From NCBI GenBank assembly GCA_011390955.1, contig JAABRM010000007.1, forward strand, positions 62,001 to 126,000: DNA of 64,000 nucleotides, in the 5' to 3' direction. The notes beneath the pieces were generated by a model, which searched no databases, was not told the DNA's origin, and saw only the letters and a program-made list of their open reading frames with translations. This stretch comes from Oscillatoriales cyanobacterium (lineage in GTDB: Bacteria > Cyanobacteriota > Cyanobacteriia > Cyanobacteriales > Laspinemataceae). Both the position numbers and the translations under genes were made by a program. Shown one piece after another: positions 32,888-41,899 of the stretch (the first letter of the stretch is position 1; each line of letters starts with the position of its first letter).

Positions 32888-34156
32888 ATGGCGAATATTG
32901 TCGTGATTGGTGCAGGAATTGGCGGATTGCCCGCCGCTTACGAACTCAGACATTTACTTTCTCCTTCTCATCAAGTTACGTTAATTTCGGCATCTCCTAA
33001 ATTTACGTTTATTCCCTCTTTGCCTTGGGTGACAATGGGGTTAACGGCTTTGTCGGACGTGCAAGTGGATCTGAAAACCGCGATCGCCAATCGAGGCATT
33101 GAATTAATCGTCGGGTCGGTGACGGAACTCGATCCAATTAATCAACAAATCACGGTGGGAGACAGCATCATTCCCTATGATTTTGCGATCGTGGCTACGG
33201 GCGCCGAACTAGACCTAGATGTTATCCCTGGCTTAGGCCCAGAAAACGGTTATACCCAGTCGGTTTGTAATCCCCACCATGCGGAAATTGCCCGTCAAGC
33301 TTGGGTAAAATTTCTGGAAAATCCGGGACATTTAGTAGTAGGTGCCATGCCTGGGGCGGGTTGTTTGGGACCGATGTATGAGTTTGCTTTATTGGCGGAT
33401 TTTGTGTTAAGAAAAGCGGGCAAACGTCAAGAAATACCGATTACTTTGATCACCCCAGAACCTTATGCCGGTCATTTAGGGGTTGGTGGGATGGCGAATT
33501 CCGCCGAATTGGTGAAAAATTTGCTGGCCAGTCGAGAAATTAATTTAATCGAAAATGCCGCCATTGACCAGATTTCTCCTCACCAGATTACTTTAGGCGA
33601 TCGCCAAGAAATTCCTTTTAATTATGCCATGATATTGCCCTCGTTTAAAGGGCCAATTTTTGCCCGCAAATTTCCCGATTTGGCAGATGAAAAATGCTTT
33701 TTGCCGGTGTTGCCGACGGGTCAGCATCCCCAGTTTGACTCGATTTATGCTGCCGGAGTAGCGGTGCAAATTCAGCCCCCAGAAACAACCCCAATTCCGG
33801 TTGGTGTGCCGAAAACCGGCCAAATGACTGAAGCAATGGGTATGGCGGCAGCCCATAATATTGCTTTAAGGTTGGGTGAAATTTCCGGAAGTCCGGTAAA
33901 ACCCACTTTAGAAGCAATTTGTTTAGCAGATTTTGGGGATATGGGGATCGCTTTTATTGCCAGTCCAGTTTTACCGGATCCGGTTACGGGAAAACGGCGC
34001 AACGCTGTCGCTTTGCAAGGTCGTTGGGTAAGTTGGAGTAAAGTGGCTTTTGAGAAGTTTTTCTTAACAAAAATGCGCTGGGGTTTAGCAGTGCCTTGGT
34101 TTGAAAGATTGGGGTTGAAAATGTTGGGTTTGTCCCTAGTTGAACCCTTAGAGTGA
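32888..34156 (+). CDS. sqr: Sulfide:quinone oxidoreductase, type I-like
   Basis: 422 residues. FAD site VIGAGIGGLPAAYEL at 6-20. Three cysteines fall at the positions known for type I SQR: Cys127 (QSVCNPHHAE), Cys159 (GAGCLGPMYEFA) and Cys345 (EAICLADFGD), which correspond to Cys127, Cys159 and Cys353 of the Rhodobacter enzyme. This is also the type described from Oscillatoria limnetica, the model for sulfide-driven anoxygenic photosynthesis. The C-terminal amphipathic segment (FFLTKMRWGLAVPWFERLGLKML) should bind the membrane. It follows the type II-like gene by 344 bp in the same direction. Confidence 0.93.
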   Translation: MANIVVIGAGIGGLPAAYELRHLLSPSHQVTLISASPKFTFIPSLPWVTMGLTALSDVQVDLKTAIANRGIELIVGSVTELDPINQQITVGDSIIPYDFAIVATGAELDLDVIPGLGPENGYTQSVCNPHHAEIARQAWVKFLENPGHLVVGAMPGAGCLGPMYEFALLADFVLRKAGKRQEIPITLITPEPYAGHLGVGGMANSAELVKNLLASREINLIENAAIDQISPHQITLGDRQEIPFNYAMILPSFKGPIFARKFPDLADEKCFLPVLPTGQHPQFDSIYAAGVAVQIQPPETTPIPVGVPKTGQMTEAMGMAAAHNIALRLGEISGSPVKPTLEAICLADFGDMGIAFIASPVLPDPVTGKRRNAVALQGRWVSWSKVAFEKFFLTKMRWGLAVPWFERLGLKMLGLSLVEPLE

Positions 34157-34169
34157 GAGGCAAAAAGTG

Positions 34170-34640
34170 ATGCATTTAACGAATCTAAAGTGGACTAAAA
34201 ACATCAGACGGGCTGATGGTGCTTGGGCTTACTTAGAGTTTAAAGCTTATCATTTATTCAAGCTGGCGTGGAGAGATAATGAACCTAATGCCAATAAACC
34301 TGAAAAAGACGATCTTATTTTACTCAGACAAAAGGGATATGTCACGCATTTAGTCCGAGTTCTAGACTACAAAGCTGAACGAGAAGTTGGGCAAAGTGAT
34401 TACAACATTTACCGAATTGTTGAGTCACTTTGGACTATTGATTTTGGTCATCCACCTGGATGGGCAAAAGCGGATCAAATGTTTGGTTATTCAGTCACTT
34501 ATCAAGGTGGGAATGTCATGGAATTAGAAAGCTTGCCTACTTTTAGACAGCGTTGGGATAATGATGGTGGGCTTTTGGCTTTTCAGGAACATATCCAACA
34601 AACCTTACAACCGTTTTCTTTCCGATCGACTACCGACTAA
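34170..34640 (+). CDS. Hypothetical cyanobacterial protein after sqr
   Basis: 156 residues from the ATG at 34170 (a GTG at 34167 precedes it), 13 nt after the sqr stop and so probably co-transcribed. Soluble, rich in Trp and aromatic residues (TNLKWTKNIRRADGAWAYLEF, HPPGWAKADQMFGYSVTY). KPEKDDLILLRQKGYVTHLV looks like a small beta-barrel of the EVE/PUA-like or ASCH type. The family is not recognised. Linkage to sqr may be incidental. Confidence 0.6.
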   Translation: MHLTNLKWTKNIRRADGAWAYLEFKAYHLFKLAWRDNEPNANKPEKDDLILLRQKGYVTHLVRVLDYKAEREVGQSDYNIYRIVESLWTIDFGHPPGWAKADQMFGYSVTYQGGNVMELESLPTFRQRWDNDGGLLAFQEHIQQTLQPFSFRSTTD

Positions 34641-35012
34641 ATATGTATGTAGAGGCGATTCGGGAATCACCTCTGTAGGGGTGATTCGGGAATCACCTTT
34701 ACAGGTTGTGTGGTTTACTCAGCAGAAAAGCGCTGTAAATAACAGGTTTGTACGCTATTTACGAGCAATTTACTGCGGAACGCTACGGGACGATCGCCTT
34801 TAAGTAGAGAGAGAGCGCGATCGCACGATCGTTTCCTTGAGAGGGCATCAGGCAACGCGATCGCCCCCCGATCCTGAGTAGTCAGCAAAATCATCCCGCT
34901 AACAATCCCGCGAAAAGCAGGTGCTTAGGTTAGAATTTGCATAACCTCCCAGATACCTTTTCCCTCTCAAAAACAATAAACTAATCCCAATACTAACTTA
35001 CTACTGAATCTC
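34641..35012. other. Intergenic region with a duplicated GATTCGGGAATCACC motif
   Basis: 372 bp. Two copies of GCGATTCGGGAATCACCTCT-like sequence (about 34652-34672 and 34681-34700), each a GATTCGGGAATC palindrome, then several HIP1 sites. No gene seen. Confidence 0.5.
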
Positions 35013-37316
35013 ATGCTGGTCTGTCCCAAATGTCAATATAAAAATCCCATTAACCATAAGTTTTGTCAAAAGTGTGGCACTTCCCTGACCCAAAAAGCCT
35101 GTCCAGAATGTGGCACTCAGATTAATCTCAGCGCCTTGACTTGCGACCATTGTGGCGCCAAAACGGGCAAAACTTTGTGGGGCATTATTCTGCCCAAAAC
35201 TAATCCCATTACACCATCAGCGGTGGTGCCATCTGAATATGAATCCACCGAGGTAGAGACTGAGGAACTCTTTCCTATTAACCCACCGATGCTTAATCAG
35301 ACGGATATCTCGTCTGAAACCAACAACATCGATGTACTGAGTGCTTTTGAAGTAGAGGAAAATACTCCAGGGTCTCAGTTGGTGACAAAAATCGGTCAAC
35401 CGGATGAAGAGACAAAACCAATTGAGGCAGAACCCTCGACCAATATAGAAAATACAGAAGATATAGAAGATGCAGAAAATACAGGAGATATAGAAGATGC
35501 AGAAAATACAGAAGATATAGAAGATACAATGGCTGCGGCTGTTGTGGTAGAATCCGCAGAAACGGTTGTGGAAACTGCGGTTGAAGATGTATTGACCCCA
35601 CAGACTCCAGCCCTAGAAACTTCAGCCCTAGAAACTCCAGCCCTAGAAACTTCAGTTCTAGAAACTCCAGAAACCAGCAAACCGGACATTTCTATTGCCT
35701 CTGGGGACTATTTAGACGATCGACACCGTTATCAACTAATTTCTCAAATCAGCGCCAAGACTTCATCTGGTGACTGGCAAGGCGGTGTATTAGATTGTCA
35801 ACCCTTGCAAATTTCCCCTTTGCTAACTTCAATTTCTGCCTCATCAACTGCCTCAAGGTCTGGTTCTACTACAGTGATGCAACCCTCGATCGACTTGATT
35901 CCCGCGATCGCACAGCCCTACTTGCAGCTTCGCACCCAATGGGCGCCCATAATTCCCTTAATCCATGATGCTTGGGAAAATCAAGACCATTCCATTTTAC
36001 TAATTGAAGACCGCTCAAACTTGCCTCGGTTAATTGACCAATGCCATCAACTCACCCAGGTAGAACCATTGGATTTACAACCATTCATCCAATGGTTTCA
36101 ACAAATGACCCAATTATGGCAAGTCTTGACCCCGTTGAAATGCCGTCAAAGTCTGCTGAACATCGAGAATTTATTAGTGGATCAAATTAGTGGGGGGTTA
36201 CGTCTGCAACGACTCTATGGAGATGCCACCGACGCCCCAAAATTGGCGGAGTTAGGCAAAATTTGGCGACAACTACTACCCATCGATAGCAACGATTCAG
36301 CGTCGAACGATCCAGAAATCAACCAACGGATTAATGATCTTGTGAATGATGTTGTGAATGAAAATATTCTCACTGCGGATAAATTATTAGCCACGATTCA
36401 AGCGATGTTGCATCCGCAACGCTCCGGCGCGATCGCCCATCCCAAGCATGATAACAATGAACTCAGCCACGGAGATGACCTCTCGACAATCGTAATGACT
36501 CAAGGCTTAAGGAATTTAGAAGCGATCGGCGCCACTGATGTCGGTCAACAACGGAATCACAATGAAGATGACTTTGCCATCAAAACGGACATATTCAAAT
36601 TCCAAACCTCGCGCGATCGCTCTCTCCAATTCCGGGGCATCTATATTGTTTGTGATGGCATGGGTGGACATGACGGCGGTGAAGTCGCCAGCGCCCAAGC
36701 GGTCAAAACCCTACAAGAATACTTTGCCACTCACTGGCAAGATCCACTCACCCTGCCCGACGAAGCCACTATCCGCCAAGGCATCCTACAAGCCAATCAA
36801 GCCATCTACGACCTCAACCAAGAAGAAGTCCGTAGCGGCAGCGGTCGCATGGGCACCACCTTAGTCATGGCTTTAGTCAACCAAAGTGAAATTGCCGTCG
36901 CCCATGTCGGAGATAGTCGCCTTTACCGACTCACCAAAACTCACGGTCTGCAACAACTCACCGTCGATCATGAAGTGGGACAGCGGGAAATTCAGCGGGG
37001 AATTGACCCAGAAATCGCCTATAGTCGCCCTGACGCCTACCAACTCACTCAAGCCCTTGGCCCCCGGCCCGAAAATTTTGTGCAACCGGACATCCAGTTT
37101 TTTCCCATAGAAGAAAACTCTTTATTTATCCTCGCCTCTGATGGTCTCACCGATAATGACTTGCTAGAAAATCATATTTCCACCCATCTAGAACCCTTAC
37201 TAAATTCAGACAGCGACCTCAACCAAGGGGTCAAAAATTTAATCACCTTAGCCAATGACTACAATGGTCACGACAATATTACCGCGATCGCGATTCGGGC
37301 AATGGTACAACAATAG
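35013..37316 (+). CDS. PP2C serine/threonine phosphatase with N-terminal double zinc ribbon
   Basis: 767 residues. Two zinc ribbons (Cys4/7/18/21 and Cys30/33/44/47) are followed by an acidic low-complexity region (about 145-225) with repeats such as ENTEDIEDAENTGDIEDA and ALETSALETP. A middle domain (about 230-480) resembles the pseudo-kinase-like region of such proteins. The PP2C catalytic domain (about 505-765) has GQQRNHNEDDF, IYIVCDGMGGHDGGE, MGTTLVMALV, VGDSRLYRL and DGLTDNDL, which supply the metal-binding aspartates. It is followed by an FHA-kinase gene, an opposing phospho-signalling pair. Confidence 0.9.
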   Translation: MLVCPKCQYKNPINHKFCQKCGTSLTQKACPECGTQINLSALTCDHCGAKTGKTLWGIILPKTNPITPSAVVPSEYESTEVETEELFPINPPMLNQTDISSETNNIDVLSAFEVEENTPGSQLVTKIGQPDEETKPIEAEPSTNIENTEDIEDAENTGDIEDAENTEDIEDTMAAAVVVESAETVVETAVEDVLTPQTPALETSALETPALETSVLETPETSKPDISIASGDYLDDRHRYQLISQISAKTSSGDWQGGVLDCQPLQISPLLTSISASSTASRSGSTTVMQPSIDLIPAIAQPYLQLRTQWAPIIPLIHDAWENQDHSILLIEDRSNLPRLIDQCHQLTQVEPLDLQPFIQWFQQMTQLWQVLTPLKCRQSLLNIENLLVDQISGGLRLQRLYGDATDAPKLAELGKIWRQLLPIDSNDSASNDPEINQRINDLVNDVVNENILTADKLLATIQAMLHPQRSGAIAHPKHDNNELSHGDDLSTIVMTQGLRNLEAIGATDVGQQRNHNEDDFAIKTDIFKFQTSRDRSLQFRGIYIVCDGMGGHDGGEVASAQAVKTLQEYFATHWQDPLTLPDEATIRQGILQANQAIYDLNQEEVRSGSGRMGTTLVMALVNQSEIAVAHVGDSRLYRLTKTHGLQQLTVDHEVGQREIQRGIDPEIAYSRPDAYQLTQALGPRPENFVQPDIQFFPIEENSLFILASDGLTDNDLLENHISTHLEPLLNSDSDLNQGVKNLITLANDYNGHDNITAIAIRAMVQQ

Positions 37317-37412
37317 TTAAACCAACAAGAGTCAAACTAAGGCATTCTCCGCGCCCCGACTTTGGTTTTTGTTTCAACCAACGCAACACCAAGCCGGGGT
37401 TTAAACCTAAAA

Positions 37413-37444
37413 AGCCCCCCTTAAAAAGGGGGGTTGGGGGGATC
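37413..37444. repeat. Dispersed CCCCCCTTAAAAAGGGGGG repeat
   Basis: An intergenic copy of the PPLKKGG-type repeat with the GTTGGGGGGATCGA tail, in the 194-bp spacer between the PP2C and FHA-kinase genes. Confidence 0.8.
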
Positions 37445-37510
37445 GACGCCGGTATTTTGCCACAATTATCTAATAATCGCGCAATTCAAATTCTTTGAGG
37501 ACATTCCGAC

Positions 37511-38791
37511 GTGGTTAACCTGGCATTGTTAGACCTGCAAAACAAGACCTTGGTTGCTGAGTGGCACTTTGAGGGAACTGAAAGCGTGCGAATAGGCCGT
37601 TCCCCAGATAATGATGTAGTCATTGACAACCCGGTTGTTTCTCGACAGCATTTAGAACTCAAGAAAATCGAGAGTTCTGGGATTGCTTCTGGGATTGATG
37701 AAACTTGGCAGCTAATCAGTCACGGCACCAATGGCACTTTTGTCAACGGCACCCTAGCCACTGTCACCACCATCAATCATGGGTCACTAATTCAACTAGC
37801 CAAAAACGGCCCACTCCTGCGATTTACCCTAGATACATCTCCAGGGTCTAATGCTGCCTTTTCGGGGGCTGCGGGCGCAAAGGCTAATCAAGAACTGCCA
37901 CCTCCTCTACCCCTGAAAGTTTGCACCCACCAGGATAACCCCCCAAACAGCTTATTTTGTATCCACTGCGGAGAACCTCTCCAGGTGGAAAGAACCATTC
38001 GCAATTACCAAATCTTGCGAACTTTGGGCATTGGGGGCATGGGAACCACCTATTTAACCGTGAAAAAAGTCGAGGGGTTAGCCCCCAGTCGCCAGGTGCT
38101 TGTCCTGAAAGAAATGAATGCAGATATGACCAAAATTCTCAAGGCGCAAGAATTATTTGAGCGAGAAGCCCGGGTTTTATCCTCTTTAAATCATTCAGGA
38201 ATTCCTCAATTTTTTGACTTTTTTGTGGAAGACGGCAAAAAATGCCTGGTCATGGAAATGATCCACGGTCAGGACTTAGAAAAAATTGTCTTTGCCAAAG
38301 GTCCAGTGGTGATGCATCAGGCAATTTCCTGGATGATTCAAACCTGTGAAGTGCTTGATTATCTGCATAATCAAGATCCACCAGTAGTTCACCGGGATAT
38401 TAAACCGGCAAATTTGATGGTGCGGACTTTGGATCGTCAGATCGTCGTGCTTGATTTCGGTGCAGTCAAAGAAATTGGTACGCCGTTAGGCACTTGTATC
38501 GGCGCACCAGACTATACCGCCCCCGAACAAAATCGAGGCGAACCGCTTACTCAGTCAGACCTCTATGGAGTTGGGGCGACGTTAATTTTTTTGCTTACAG
38601 GGGAAAGTCCCCAAAAATTTGTGCAATTAAAAGGACAAGGTTATCGGTTTAATTTGGACGGCGATCCGAGAATTCCTCCGGAATTAAGAGCAGTAATCGA
38701 TCGCGCTACCGAACCAAAACCAAGCGATCGCTATCAAACAGCGCTAGAACTTTCTCAAGCATTAGCTGATTGTTTGTCAACAATTTCTTAG
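37511..38791 (+). CDS. FHA-domain serine/threonine protein kinase
   Basis: 426 residues, GTG start. An FHA domain (about 10-100; RIGRSPDNDVVIDNPVVSRQ, then GTNGTFVNG) reads phosphothreonine. A zinc-ribbon-like CTHQDN...CIHCGE (about 137-156) follows, then a Hanks-type kinase with glycine loop LGIGGMGTTY, catalytic HRDIKPANLMV and DFGAVKE, and GAPDYTAPEQ in the activation segment. No transmembrane helix. Downstream of the PP2C gene on the same strand; both share zinc ribbons, suggesting they work on a common complex. Confidence 0.92.
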   Translation: MVNLALLDLQNKTLVAEWHFEGTESVRIGRSPDNDVVIDNPVVSRQHLELKKIESSGIASGIDETWQLISHGTNGTFVNGTLATVTTINHGSLIQLAKNGPLLRFTLDTSPGSNAAFSGAAGAKANQELPPPLPLKVCTHQDNPPNSLFCIHCGEPLQVERTIRNYQILRTLGIGGMGTTYLTVKKVEGLAPSRQVLVLKEMNADMTKILKAQELFEREARVLSSLNHSGIPQFFDFFVEDGKKCLVMEMIHGQDLEKIVFAKGPVVMHQAISWMIQTCEVLDYLHNQDPPVVHRDIKPANLMVRTLDRQIVVLDFGAVKEIGTPLGTCIGAPDYTAPEQNRGEPLTQSDLYGVGATLIFLLTGESPQKFVQLKGQGYRFNLDGDPRIPPELRAVIDRATEPKPSDRYQTALELSQALADCLSTIS

Positions 38792-38803
38792 CCGGTTTTT
38801 ATT

Positions 38804-38866
38804 AGTTATTGGTTATTGGTTATTGGTTATTGGTTATTGGTTATTGGTTATTGGTTATTGGTTGTT
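38804..38866. repeat. Heptanucleotide tandem array TTATTGG
   Basis: About nine units of GTTATTG immediately after the FHA-kinase stop. A second, less regular array (units TTATTGG, TTATTCG and TTGTTGG, with inverted copies) lies at 39830-39905. Short tandemly repeated repetitive heptamers of this kind are common in filamentous cyanobacteria. Confidence 0.9.
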
Positions 38867-38957
38867 AGTCCTGATTAACTCAATAATCACCCATCTAATG
38901 CCAAAAAAACCTCGGCGCAAATCAGTTTTATTTAACATAAGTGGGACATCTTTTCAG

Positions 38958-39000
38958 CCCAGAAACGTTAACATTGCATAACGTTTCTGGGTCTATTTTT
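38958..39000 (+). terminator. Rho-independent terminator after the FHA-kinase
   Basis: Perfect 13-bp arms CCCAGAAACGTTA and TAACGTTTCTGGG around an 8-nt loop, followed by TCTATTTTTT. Confidence 0.85.
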
Positions 39001-39132
39001 TAGTGAAATTGCATCCGATTAATATCCCGTAGCGGCGCGTGAATCAGATCCGCAAGTTTTGGCAATTGAATTAATCGAAATCATTGGACAATTCTTGATT
39101 AAATAATTTCAGTTTTGATTCGTTGAAAGCCT

Positions 39133-39354
39133 TTATTCATCCTCTTCCCAGGTTTCGACAGCTAGTAATTCGCTAATCGGATCTCTCATCGTGAATTCAA
39201 ATTCTTCGAGTTCTTTTTTCCAGTGAGACCAGTCGTCACGATACAGAAAGGCGATTTTCCACAGGCTATCGGATGGTTTGATAACGTTGGATTCTACTAA
39301 CGATCGCACCTGACGTTGAAACTTCACCATCGGGTGAGCAACCTTCTGGATCAT
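39133..39354 (-). CDS. DUF4327 family protein
   Basis: 73 residues. FQRQVRSLVESNVIKPSDSLWKIAF, then WSHWKKELEEFEFTMRDPISELL and a final WEED match the small cyanobacterial family DUF4327, which reads LVxxGxVxRxQPIYxLC and EWxxVExELEE. A Met at residue 9 is an alternative start. Function unknown. Transcribed alone. Confidence 0.75.
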   Translation of the reverse strand: MIQKVAHPMVKFQRQVRSLVESNVIKPSDSLWKIAFLYRDDWSHWKKELEEFEFTMRDPISELLAVETWEEDE

Positions 39355-39909
39355 AATACCTCAATTTAATTTTGTGAATCTTCATGTCAACAGTCGCTTC
39401 CCCACCTTCGTTTTTTGCATATTCGTAGATGGTTTTTAGACGGGAAGCTTATTTTTTATCCTACCGAATGGTAGATTTAGGAAATTTGTTGATGGTGTAC
39501 TAACCATCTGACATCTAGTTTTCACTAGGTGCCTAGACACATCCGGATTAACCAACCTCACGTCCGCTAATTTTGACGGGATCGATCAAAGCTAATTAAG
39601 CTTTAAGGATGGGTTGAGATTTTTGAGCGTTTCATCATTGTCATCTCTATAAGGTTAAGGCTCGCGCCTATTAGCCTGTATTCCTTTTTGGATCTGAAAC
39701 AATTTTTGATTGGTACGAACGCCCCAATCTCTGAAATATATATTACCACTTCTCCGGGAAAGCGATCGCTTTTTTGCGGGAAATTTATATTTAAAATTTT
39801 AATATTTATTAAAGAATCTATAAATTTCTCTGTTATTCGTTATTGGTTATTCGTTATTCGTTGTTGGTTATTGGTTATTGGTTAACCAACAACAATCAAC
39901 CATCAACCA
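39355..39909. other. Intergenic region with heptamer arrays, no gene
   Basis: 555 bp. The first 330 bp have no repeats and no good frame; TTTTCACTAGGTGCCTAGAC near 39520 holds a short CTAGGTGCCTAG palindrome, and a small RNA cannot be excluded. From about 39830 the heptamer array runs directly into the end of the STAND gene. Confidence 0.5.
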
Positions 39910-41514
39910 TCAACTAACCCTTAACAACAGTTGCACGTTGTGGGCGGCATATCCCACCTCTAGTTCCGGTTCTCCTTGCAGCAGGGTTTCAATTTGGGTC
40001 AAATATTCGGTAATTCGGCTTTCACTTCTAAAGGTTCGCCGCAGTCGATCTTGAATCGGCGTGAGAATTTCGGTGATTTGGTTTGCTTTGATGGCGGCTG
40101 GGGCTTGAGGCTGAACGAGGGCATGACTCCGCAACAAAACTAATTTCTCGGTTTTTTTGGTGCGGAACACTTCCCGAATTTCGGCGGATACTTGGTCAAT
40201 AATTTGGCTGGTGACATATTCCATTAATAAAGGTTGAAGGGAAAAGACCGCTTCTTCGAGATCGGGATGTTTTTCAATGAGCGATCGCTGCCCCAGGGAA
40301 GCCACTGCTTCGAGGAGTTCTCGTTGGGACACCGGCAGGATCATATTTTCCCGCAGTTTGGCCAAAGAAACGGGCTGACGTTCAATGGCTAACCATTGGA
40401 GAATTTCCCTTTCTAATAGAGAGAGGCGATCGCACTGTGACGCCACCAAGCCGCTAATATCCCCAAAGACCAGGGTATTTTGTTTGAGAAATTCGGCAAC
40501 CTGACCGCCAAATAAATCTCTAATCGTCGTGGCGACAATTTTGAGGGCCAGAGGGTTGCCGCGATACAGAGAAATCAGGGCATCCCATCGATCGGGGCTG
40601 CCTAAACTTTTTTCGGGGAAAATTTCCCTGGCGTCTGGGGTGTGCAGGTCTTGCAGAGGCAGCGATCGCCCCGGCATAGTTTTGCCTTCCAACAGCGCAA
40701 TTTCCTTGGGTTTTTCCTGACTGGTAATCAGCAGACAGCTTTTATGGGGTTCTTCACCCAGACGGCGGAAAAACTCACCATAGTCCTGATATCCAGGGGC
40801 ATATTGACCCGCCAATTCTCCTGAAAGCAAAATGGTTTCTGCACTATCCAGGACTAACAGACAGCGATATTTACGCAGATAGGCAATCAGTTGGCTAATT
40901 TTATCGTTAATTTCCGTAAGGGGATAGTTAAAAGGGCGACGATAGAGAAATTTCAGCAGATTATCTAGTAAATCTTTTAATGAAGGGGCATGACGCAGCG
41001 ATCGCCAAATCATGTAATCAAAACGATCCTGAAGCTGGTGGGCTAACTTCACCGATAGGGCGGTTTTGCCAATGCCTGCCATGCCAAACACCGCCACCAC
41101 CCGACATTCTTGAGATAAAATCCAATCTTCCAGAGTCGCCAATTCCTCAGTCCGACCATAAAAAATTGACACATCCGGGGCTTCCCCCCAGTCTTGCCGA
41201 GGTTTCATCGTATCTTCCATCAACAAAGCCAGGTCATCCCCGGAAGTTTGCATCACCATCAGGGCTTGGTGGTCTTGATACTGGGTGACTAAAATCTGTT
41301 GCAACTTAGCCATTTTGCCCGGACCCGCCCCAGCAATATGAAATTTTTTATATACTTCGCCCAAGCGTTTGCGGACGGCTTCGGCGCGAATCTCTAAATT
41401 AGTCGCGATCGCCGTAATCGTTTCACCAGCCAAAGCATGAGACAACACCTCTAACTCTGACTCCGAGACACCATGTTCAGCCGCCACAGCTTTGAGAAAA
41501 TCTTGGGGAATCAC
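39910..41514 (-). CDS. STAND NTPase (HTH-NB-ARC) truncated before its repeat domain
   Basis: 534 residues. Residues 1-80 carry a LuxR-like HTH (SELEVLSHALAGETITAIATNLEIR, then VRKRLGEVYKKF). NB-ARC follows with Walker A GMAGIGKT (144-151), Walker B CLLVLDSAE and a GNPLALK GxP motif. The end (RITEYLTQIETLLQGE, ELEVGYAAHNVQLLL) is the linker that in full-length relatives is followed by pentapeptide or WD40 repeats. Here the gene stops exactly where the heptamer/TTGATGG array begins. So the sensor part seems to have been lost, and the protein may be a remnant or a minimal form. Confidence 0.85.
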   Translation of the reverse strand: MIPQDFLKAVAAEHGVSESELEVLSHALAGETITAIATNLEIRAEAVRKRLGEVYKKFHIAGAGPGKMAKLQQILVTQYQDHQALMVMQTSGDDLALLMEDTMKPRQDWGEAPDVSIFYGRTEELATLEDWILSQECRVVAVFGMAGIGKTALSVKLAHQLQDRFDYMIWRSLRHAPSLKDLLDNLLKFLYRRPFNYPLTEINDKISQLIAYLRKYRCLLVLDSAETILLSGELAGQYAPGYQDYGEFFRRLGEEPHKSCLLITSQEKPKEIALLEGKTMPGRSLPLQDLHTPDAREIFPEKSLGSPDRWDALISLYRGNPLALKIVATTIRDLFGGQVAEFLKQNTLVFGDISGLVASQCDRLSLLEREILQWLAIERQPVSLAKLRENMILPVSQRELLEAVASLGQRSLIEKHPDLEEAVFSLQPLLMEYVTSQIIDQVSAEIREVFRTKKTEKLVLLRSHALVQPQAPAAIKANQITEILTPIQDRLRRTFRSESRITEYLTQIETLLQGEPELEVGYAAHNVQLLLRVS

Positions 41515-41899
41515 AGCAGTTCTCTACTTAATTAATGTATTTGGTAAGAATAATGTTTCGGCAGGGATGGGCAGACCGCCAATATATCACCTGTACCGAT
41601 AATATGTGAGTTATAATTTCTCTCCCATTACATTACCTCACTTTTGTCATCGCCGCCAATTTTCTCAAAACTGCTTAATCTCACATTTGCCAGGGCGATC
41701 GAGTCTCCCCGGAATATTCCAGAAACCCACCACACTAACTAATTAGTGCATTCCTGCCTCAACAAGTCTTCAACGCGATCGCAGACAGATTAACCGCGCC
41801 AAATCACCTCAGCATCCAGCATATACGATCCCAATTCAGCCCCGAATCGCGCTCAAGTTCCCCGGCATTTTCTCACTTATGGTTATCTTTATCCGCTGC
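41515..41899. other. Intergenic region, nothing recognised
   Basis: 385 bp upstream of the STAND gene and beyond the GNAT 3' end. HIP1 sites are present. No decamer array like those of the two other STAND genes was found, and no hairpin or gene is evident. Confidence 0.5.

Noticed and set aside
38804-38866. Heptamer array as a CRISPR array
   Set aside because: Units are 7 nt without spacers. The 42-bp tandem repeat at 23227 also lacks variable spacers. No cas genes were seen.
39490-39680. Possible small RNA with a CTAGGTGCCTAG palindrome
   Set aside because: Only one short palindrome and no clear promoter or terminator; not enough to list as an RNA gene.
39688-39885. 65-residue frame before the truncated STAND
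   Set aside because: Its C-terminal half is translated heptanucleotide repeat (VIRYWLFVIRCWLLVIG type); no family pattern.
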